Both the position numbers and the translations under genes were made by a program. A stretch of DNA of 64,000 nt from Charina bottae (lineage: Eukaryota > Chordata > Lepidosauria > Squamata > Charinaidae): NCBI GenBank assembly GCA_023362775.1, contig JALMGJ010000029.1:1082001-1146000 (forward strand), written 5' to 3'. Below, piece by piece: positions 57,193-64,000 of the stretch (position 1 is its first letter; each line of letters begins with the position of its first letter). A model generated the notes under the pieces. That model saw nothing but the letters and a program-made list of their open reading frames with translations. It did not search any database and had not been told where the DNA came from.

Positions 57193-59738
57193 TGAGGCGT
57201 GTCCAACCCGCGGCCCTGAACAGCTAGTAATGCGGCCCCCAAAATTGTAAACTTTTAACGTTATTTTGCAATTTTTTTCATGACTCGATCGTGCGGTGCT
57301 CGAGCGCAGACTGCGTAGGTAGAAACAACGGAACGCTGAGTAGGGGAGGGGGAGGGGCAGTGCTAACGCCGCCGCCCGCTACACACGTCAGCTTGTGGCG
57401 ACTTGGCGTTATATATAATATTTCAACCTACCTACACGTGTTCTGTGACAACAGGTGTTTATTGTTATTATTATTAAGTAGACATGTAAGTTTTCTTATT
57501 TGATTATTAAACTTTGCTTTGTTTATTTGCCTACCTAACAATTTACGATGAGCTTGTTGTATTATTTCTTTAAAAAAAAAATCCTAAATAAATTTATTCC
57601 AGCATGTTTTCAAAAAGAAAAGAAAAAAAGAAAAATCGCGCATGAAGGAAGAGTATACAACGAAAAATTGACAGATGAGTACTTTTTTGTGGAGGCAAAT
57701 ACTAAGGCACTATGCTTAATTTGTAGGGAAAATGTGTCAGTTTTCAAAGACTACAATTTGAAAAAGCATTATACGAAAAAACATGCTGCCAAATTCGAAG
57801 TGTATCAAGGAATTTGTCGTAAAGACAAATTAGCGGAACTGAAAAAAAGTCTGAAGTCACAAGTCAAAAGGACTCTATTATAAAAGCTAGTAATTTGGTA
57901 GCAAATCTGATTGCAAAAAAATCAAAACCATTTACCAATGGTGAGTTTATTAAGCAATGTATGGAAAGCGTGGCAGATATAATTTGTCCTGATAAAAAAA
58001 GCGATTTTTCTAAAATCAGTTTGTCTCACCAGACTATAGCCAGGCAAATTGAAGAAATAGGAAAATCTATCGAAAGAGGTTTGAAGAGTAAAGCTGCTAA
58101 TTTCAAATGTTACGCTTTGGCAATGGATGAAAGTAGTGATGCTACAGATACAGCTCAACTTGCCATTTTTATTAGAGGTATTGATAACGAATATAATGTC
58201 ACTGAAGAAATGGCTTCTTTCGTGTCATTAAAAGACACAACTAAATCCCTTGATTTGTACGAAGCAGTAAAAATGACATTAAAGTGATTTTCTTTAACCA
58301 TTGTCAACATATCTGGTATATCTACTGATGGCGCCCCGGCGATGGTTGGTAAAAGTGAGGGACTTACAAAATTGATAGAAGACGATGCAAGTGCCGCCGG
58401 CAACTCACGTTTGATGAAGTATCACTGCATTCTACATCAAGAAAATTTATGCGCAAAAGCTTTAAAAATGGATAATGTAATGCAAATTGTCATCAAAGCA
58501 GTGAATTTCATAAGGTCCAATCATCGCCAATTCCAGGAATTCTTTAAAAGTATGGATGCTGATTATGGGGACATCATTTACTTTTCTGAAGTAAGGTGGC
58601 AAAATGGGGTAAAATGCTGAAAAGATTTTATGATTTGTCAACTGAAATCAAGTCGTTAATGCCCGCAGCAGTCCCCAACCTTTTTGGCACCAGGGACCGG
58701 TTTTGCCACGCAGGCCATGGGCGGGGCTCGTTGGGCGGGCCACGCGGGCCATGGGCGGAGCTTGATGGGTGGCCATGGGTGGGGCTCGATGGGCGGGCTT
58801 TGCGGCCCGGTTCCTAACAGGCCACAGACCGGTACCGGTCCATGGCCTGGGGGTTGGGGACCCTGGTTTATGGAATCAAAAAGAAAATTTGTGCCAGAAC
58901 TTGAAGATGAAAAATGGCTCACAGATTTAGCATTTTTGGTGGATTTGACCGCTCATTTAAATGAGTTATGCGTCTTCAAGGTGAAAACCAACTTATCACT
59001 GCAATTTTTCAAACCATAACAGCGTTTGAAATGAAACTTAAAGTATGGCAAGCTCATGTTATGGAAAATAATTTTATACATTTTAATATGTTGGCTAAAC
59101 ACAGTCCTGTGAACAGCGAGGAATATGCAGCCTTGCTTTTCGGTTTGATACAGGAATTTGAGAACAGGTTTCAAGATTTCTGGGAAAACCATCAATATTT
59201 TGGTATATTTTCGACTCCATTTTCAGTCAACATAACTACATTACCTCCAAATTTTCAAATGGAATGCAGAGAGTTGCAACCAGACATTCGACTCAAAGAA
59301 AAATTTGATCATGTCTCTCTACTGGACTTTAAGACCTATCTTCCCAGAGAAAAATATCCCTCGCTTCACAATCACGCCTTATTCATGACATCGCTTTTTG
59401 GCAGCACATATATTTGTGAGCAACTATTTTCAAGGATGAAGCACATGAAGAGTAAAATTAGAATTAAAATTTCTGACGAGCACCTTGAGAACTCACTAAG
59501 AATTGCAATCACTTTCATCGAACCAGACACTGATGCATTAGTTTCACAAAAACAAGGTCAAATATCCCACTAGTTTTATGTTGCCCTCTTTTTTTAAATT
59601 TCATAATAAAAATATAAAAATATAAATGAAATTTTATTACTTATATACATTAACTATATTATATATTTTATGTGTGGCCCAAGACAATTCCTCTTCACTC
59701 ATTGTGGCCCAGGGAAGCCAAAAGGTTGGACACCCATG
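57193..59738 (+). pseudogene. hAT (Charlie/GTF2IRD2-like) DNA transposon, broken transposase
   Basis: Ends read GGCGTGTCCAACC and GGTTGGACACCC; the putative target copies GTTTACA and GTTAACA differ at one base. The transposase is in pieces: 57,548-57,883 with a BED-type zinc finger (ALCLICRENVSVF, HYTKKH); 57,895-58,287 with ALAMDESSDATDTAQLAIFI; after an in-frame TGA, GISTDGAPAMVG and 58,342-58,620; then 58,968-59,573 with NHALFMTSLFGSTYICEQLF, the hAT C-terminal dimerisation region. A frameshift separates the first two pieces, and a MITE splits the gene at 58,664-58,865. Relatives gave rise to the C-terminal part of mammalian GTF2IRD2. Confidence 0.9.
58664..58865. mobile_element. hAT MITE nested in the transposase gene
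   Basis: It begins near GCAGCAGTCCCCAACC and ends GGTTGGGGACCCTG, matching the family at 40,452-40,675 (CTTTTTGGCACCAGGGACCG). The inside repeats GGGCGGGGCTCG-like GC boxes. Flanking GTTAATGC and GTTTATGG are only loosely alike, so the exact edges are uncertain. Confidence 0.8.
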
Positions 59739-59795
59739 GTTAACAAGTGATTTGTAGACTCAAACTAAATCAGAGTTATTTACTGTGTCTCTCTT

Positions 59796-60031
59796 TCGGC
59801 GTGTGTCTTTGAATCACACTTGGCTCCCAGCAACTGTCTGGACAAGTCCTTGCAATGGTCTTGGCAAGGTTTCCGGAAATGGTTTGCCTGTGCCTTCTCC
59901 CTAGGGCTGAACGAGTGTGACCGGCCCAAAGTCACCCAGATGGCTTCACGTCCAAGGCAGGACCTGATCCAGAACAGGATCACCCTGTTTCTGGCCTGAT
60001 GATTTAATCGCTTCACCAAACTGACTCTCAT
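59796..60031 (-). mobile_element. tRNA-derived SINE (second family)
   Basis: The body is recognisable by CAATGGTCTTGGCAAGGTTT, GTGACCGGCCCAAAGTCACC and a decayed head at the right. Confidence 0.75.
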
Positions 60032-60141
60032 TTTACTTCATCTTTTTAAAAAATGCAGTAATGAAGCAAAGTAAAGCTCCTTCAGCTCTAGTTCAACTCT
60101 TGGGGACTTCATGGACACATCTATGTATTTTTCTCAGCCGT

Positions 60142-60382
60142 CATATTTATTTATTTTCTATCCTGCCTTTATTATTTTTATAAATAACTCAAGGTGGCAA
60201 ACATACCTAATACTCCTTCCTCCTCTTTTCCCCACAACCACCACCCTGTGAGGCGAGTTGGGCTGTGTGTGTGTGACTGGCCCAAGGTCACCCAACCGGC
60301 TTTCACGCCTGAGGCGGGACTAGAACTCACAGTCTCCTGGTTTCTAGCCCATTGCCTTAACCACTAGGCCAAACTGGCTCTC
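60142..60382 (-). mobile_element. tRNA-derived SINE (second family), variant tail
   Basis: TTATTATTTTTATAAATAAC, GTGTGACTGGCCCAAGGTCA, GGCGGGACTAGAACTCACAG and the head AGTGGTTAAGGCAATGGGCT (- strand) identify it. Confidence 0.8.
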
Positions 60383-60384
60383 AT

Positions 60385-61953
60385 ATGGATCCTTCCTCTA
60401 GATTTTTCAAAATTATTTTTATTTTTCAGTTTGCTTCTACAGCCCTTGAATTTGTTGGTGGTCTCTCAGCCAATGACGGATATATGCAACCCCACTTAAG
60501 TTTTTTGACACCAAAAAACTTCCCCATAAGCTATGTTTTGGAGACAGTCCTAAAAGCCATTTTTTAACTACTTTCAATTAACCAGCATAGATTTTTCCTT
60601 CGGAATCCTGCATTTCCAAAAGTTCAGATCTGCCTTCCCATATTCTTCCCCCAACTGCATATGTTTTCAGAGCATGGTAATTGAAGCGTTCCAGTCTCTT
60701 ACTCATCTAGGATTTTTGATGTTGCTATCACCTCCTCCCTGTCTTGGGGGTTTTGTTTTTTGTTGTTTGCATCTTAGTTTCTCTTGAAATTGTCCTCTTT
60801 TGAAACAAAGGGAAGGAAATCATATTTCTGGAACAACTGTTACCTGGTTATTCCTCCTTCTTCTCCCACATGTTAAGGTCCAATGAGAAGAAGACACTGT
60901 GATCTACAGTTCTTTTAAGAAAGAAGGCTTCAACTCCGGAGGAATCCCAGCTTGACCAATGACCAGAGTCGGGCATCTCTGTCAGCGGAGGCCAGTAAAA
61001 CTGCTTTTGCAGAGCATCCTAAAGCCTCGAAAAAACTGATCCCTTAACCTACTGCCTCTTATTTTATGCATGCAATGCTTAACAGAGCTACTGAACTTGG
61101 CAAATTTTACTGTACTTGGCAAAATTCACAAACTTGTTGAGCTGGGCAATTTCCAACAGGGGAGAGAAACCGTCAGCGAGAGTTAACGGTTGATGCACTT
61201 GCAGGGGAAACTGCCCCAATTCTCTACGAACACAGTGAATGCCCACTTGCGTTTGAAGGACCCACCAGCCTTTCTACATGAAGGAAACCGAGGGCTTTCA
61301 GCACATGCAGGGCTTCCTTTGTACTTTTGTAGCATCCCCTTGGATTTTTAAAAATTTAAGTTGGATTTAATTTGCAAAGACTAATATTAACCCGAATAAA
61401 AGTTTGTTAGCTCTACAGTTAATTTCTAAACCAAATCGAAGTTTTCCAAGTGCATTGGGAATCAAAAATGCTTTTTTATTTAAACAAAAACCCAGACTGA
61501 TCATTTCTAAAAATGAAATTCCATTCTACTTTGCACCTGGATTCTATTAAGAGAAGAGTATAAGGTGGCTGCTGAAAGGCTCACTCTATTACTCCTTATA
61601 TGTATTTTCTTGTGATATAACCTTCAGGTATTTTAATGCTCAGAACTTGTTTTGAGCTTCTGGTCTTCTGGTCTTGTTTAATTCATTTTTATTTTCTACT
61701 TTAGATTTATGATAGTGTGGGCAAAGTGAAGAAACATTACTAAAACAGCTGAGAAAAGTGTATATAGAGATGATGTATTATTAATTCCTCATGAACTTAA
61801 TCTGCTGGTCATAACAAAAATATTTCATGAGAATACAAATATTTACTCAAACAGGGAAAGCTCTTTAAAATATACCCACAGAAGTAGCTTATGCAACTTG
61901 TGATATTTCCTTCTTGGTAATCTCAACCAATCCATTTCATTTTTGTTGCTGTG
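60385..61953. other. Unassigned DNA
   Basis: No recognised gene or repeat. A 60-codon + strand frame at 60,385 has no known motif. Confidence 0.4.
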
Positions 61954-62304
61954 TACTGTATTAACAAGGGGGCACGGTGGCTCAGCGGTTAAGACACCAA
62001 GCTTGTCAATCGGAAGATTGCAAGTTCGGAGGTTGGAATCCCTAGTCCCGTGTGACGGAGTGAGCTCCCGCACTCGCCCCAGCTCTTGCCAACCTAGCAA
62101 TTCAAAAGCATGCACATGCAAGTAGATAAATAGGTACCACTTCAGTGGGAAGGTAACAGCGTTCCACGTGCGTCATGCCGGCCACATGACCGCGGAAGCA
62201 TCTTCGGACAATGCTGGCTCTTCAGCTAACAAACGGAGATGAGCACCGGCCCCTAAAGTTGGACACGACTGTGGGGGGGAACCTCTACCTTTACTGTATT
62301 AACA
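61954..62304 (+). mobile_element. Sauria-type SINE with 13-bp target duplication
   Basis: The element is 61,967-62,291. It has a tRNA-like head GGTGGCTCAGCGGTTAAGAC with a B-box-like GGTTGGAATCC, a body, and a Bov-B-like tail GTTGGACACGACTG. TACTGTATTAACA is repeated exactly at 61,954-61,966 and 62,292-62,304. This is the cleanest SINE in the window. Confidence 0.94.
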
Positions 62305-63060
62305 CAACCATCTAAGTGTGTCAAAGTCAAGTGTGCCCAGCCTTTTAATTCATAATTCCAACAGCAGCGCTCTCCCCACTTGGCTTGGATCCTGAGACCC
62401 TTCCCCGCCCTCCAACTCGCTGCTCCAGGAAACACTTCTGAATGTTGTGCCCTGGGACAGAAGCGGCTACCTAAAGGAGGAACCATCCAAAATTGATCAA
62501 CCTTTCTTAGCAAGAGGATAATTAAATCATGGGGGGCACCCCAAAATATGTTGCCAGGTGAGGCGGTGAGGCAAGCTTCCTTCAGGTACTCTGTGCATCA
62601 AAGTGGAGCAGAAAAATCCCCTCGCTTCTTGGATGGCAGAAGAGTCAAGGGTCCTGCCATGTTAAAGAAACCTAGTAGGAAATCCACATTCAATTTGCAC
62701 ACGGCTTTGGAGACATCTGGAAGTGAGGAGATGCTTCCAGAATGAACAGAAGCTGATGAAATGCAAAATGACAGATCCACTCACTTCACTAAGATGCTAA
62801 ATCTCTTGGGAAATCAATAAAAATTGCAGCAGTGTTTGGCTCCAAATACCCACCAGGGCTTGGGACCTCTGTCTCACTGAATGACATTCAGATTGTCTCT
62901 GACCATTTTTTCTTTTAAATTACCGGATGAGGAAACCAGAACTCGGCTATCCAGATGTAAGCCTCAAGTTTATCTTGTTATGAGTTTGTCTGAGCAACTG
63001 CTCAATTTGGGTTAGTCTGAGACTTAGAGGATGAGAGGAAATAGTAACTTTCACTTATCC
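62305..63060. other. Unassigned DNA
   Basis: No recognised features. The first coding exon of the phospholipase gene was looked for on the - strand here and not found. Confidence 0.4.
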
Positions 63061-63068
63061 CTGTACAG

Positions 63069-63162
63069 CAGTGCTTCTTAACCTTACAAACAGGCAGATG
63101 GCTGGGGAATTCTGGGAGTTGAAGTCCACTTATCTTAAAATTGCTAAGGTTGAGAAACGCTG
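63069..63162. mobile_element. hAT-type MITE
   Basis: It begins CAGTGCTTCTTAACC and ends AAGGTTGAGAAACGCTG. Flanking CTGTACAG and CTGTACAC match at 7 of 8 bases. Same family as 34,987-35,097. Confidence 0.83.
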
Positions 63163-63429
63163 CTGTACACATACACACACATGTATGAAAGCATATGTGT
63201 ACTGTTTGAAGTCATGCATTTCCAACTCTCCATCCCTATTGTGGGAATGCAACCCCCCCAAAAAATGTTTTACTTAGTTAATGTCAACTTTGACTACTAA
63301 CTAGCTCACCACCTCTTATATAGAGCAGAAAGCCACGCAATTGCATAGGAGGGATTTAAGACAATAAGCCTGGTTTCTTATTAATTTGAACTCTTAAAAT
63401 ATTCCCCATCATTTCTACAATTTCAAAGT

Positions 63430-63655
63430 TTTTTTTCTGCCATACAATCATGTCCAATTCTTGGCGACTGCCTGGACTAGTCCCTGCAGTTTTCTTGGCA
63501 AGACTTCAGAAGTAGTTTGCCATTGCCTCCTTCCTAGGGCTGAGAGAGAGGGACTGGCCCAGGGTTACCCAGCTGGCCTTGTGCCTTAGGCGGGACTAGA
63601 ACTCACAATCTCCTGGTTTCTAGCCTGGTGCCTTAACCACTACAACAAACTGGCT
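63430..63655 (-). mobile_element. tRNA-derived SINE (second family)
   Basis: It contains TTGCCATTGCCTCCTTCCTA, GGCGGGACTAGAACTCACAA and, on the - strand, the head GTAGTGGTTAAGGCACCAGG. It is nearly full-length. Confidence 0.85.
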
Positions 63656-64000
63656 TGACAAACCTGAAGACATGGTGAAGACATGTCAAGCAAATCAAAG
63701 CAAAAAAGATCACTTAAAGGTAGAATTTTTTGAGAACCACTTCTGAAGTTGAATTGTTTATAGCAGTACTTTTATTATACTGGGAAAATACTCCATTTGA
63801 TTACAATTTTTTCAGATATTTTAGGTAGGTGGAATGTGTTTTTCCCCTAACTTCTACACACACATTAAATGAAATAAACCTACTAATTCTCCTCTACTAA
63901 TAATTTTCCCAGTGTGTTCAATGGACACAGATGGAGGATAACAGTGACCCAACCCTTGATCTCAGCATTTTAAACTTTATCCTGAGAAAGGATAGGTTTT

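Noticed and set aside
33952..62304. tRNA-like sequences (GGTGGCTCAG..GGTTAAGAC) as tRNA genes
   Set aside because: They are heads of SINEs: each is followed by the same SINE body and tail, and no complete cloverleaf with an anticodon arm was seen.

Overview
This is vertebrate nuclear DNA, most likely from a squamate reptile. Coding sequence is in short exons with GT/AG junctions. The rest is dominated by interspersed repeats typical of squamates: tRNA-derived SINEs with a Bov-B-like tail (Sauria type), L2, CR1, Rex1-like and L1 non-LTR elements, and many non-autonomous hAT elements with exact 8-bp target duplications. There is no operon structure, CRISPR array or free-standing RNA gene.

Left half (1-31,690): two copies of a roughly 14-16 kb segment lie in direct tandem, copy 1 at about 437-14,539 and copy 2 at about 16,905-30,313. 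Each carries, on the + strand, nine consecutive exons of one gene that end in a stop codon. The gene is an unrecognised family or possibly a maestro HEAT-like repeat (MROH-like) gene. Each copy then has a broken L1 with several nested insertions, an older broken partial copy of the same gene's 3' part, an antisense L1 piece, and the 5' part of an L2. The junction between the copies is a chimeric L2: its 5' part matches the L2 that ends copy 2 and its 3' part belongs to another L2 subfamily. The same second subfamily's 3' end also lies just left of copy 1. This is the pattern expected if recombination or end-joining between two L2 elements made the duplication. The copies have since diverged: a 350-bp unit carrying the terminal exon is present three times in copy 1 and once in copy 2, a microsatellite changed motif, and small deletions hit the L1 of copy 1. 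A Rex1-like insertion with a perfect 28-bp target duplication sits between the copies, and only its 5' end remains at the start of copy 1.

Right half (about 37,650-64,000): the - strand carries seven exons of a patatin-like phospholipase gene of the PNPLA2/PNPLA3 group, best matching PNPLA3. They run from the second coding exon (53,215) to the stop codon (37,657). The first coding exon, with the catalytic serine, was not found and probably lies beyond the right edge. One variable middle exon, expected between 46,371 and 40,893, was also not located. The introns and 5' flank hold Sauria SINEs, a second tRNA-derived SINE family, a possible solo LTR, hAT MITEs and a 2.5-kb hAT (Charlie/GTF2IRD2-like) element whose transposase is broken. 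Three of the hAT MITEs carry GC-box runs, two of them with CCAAT-box motifs, which is a possible regulatory cargo.

Family calls come from reading motifs; no database search was run.
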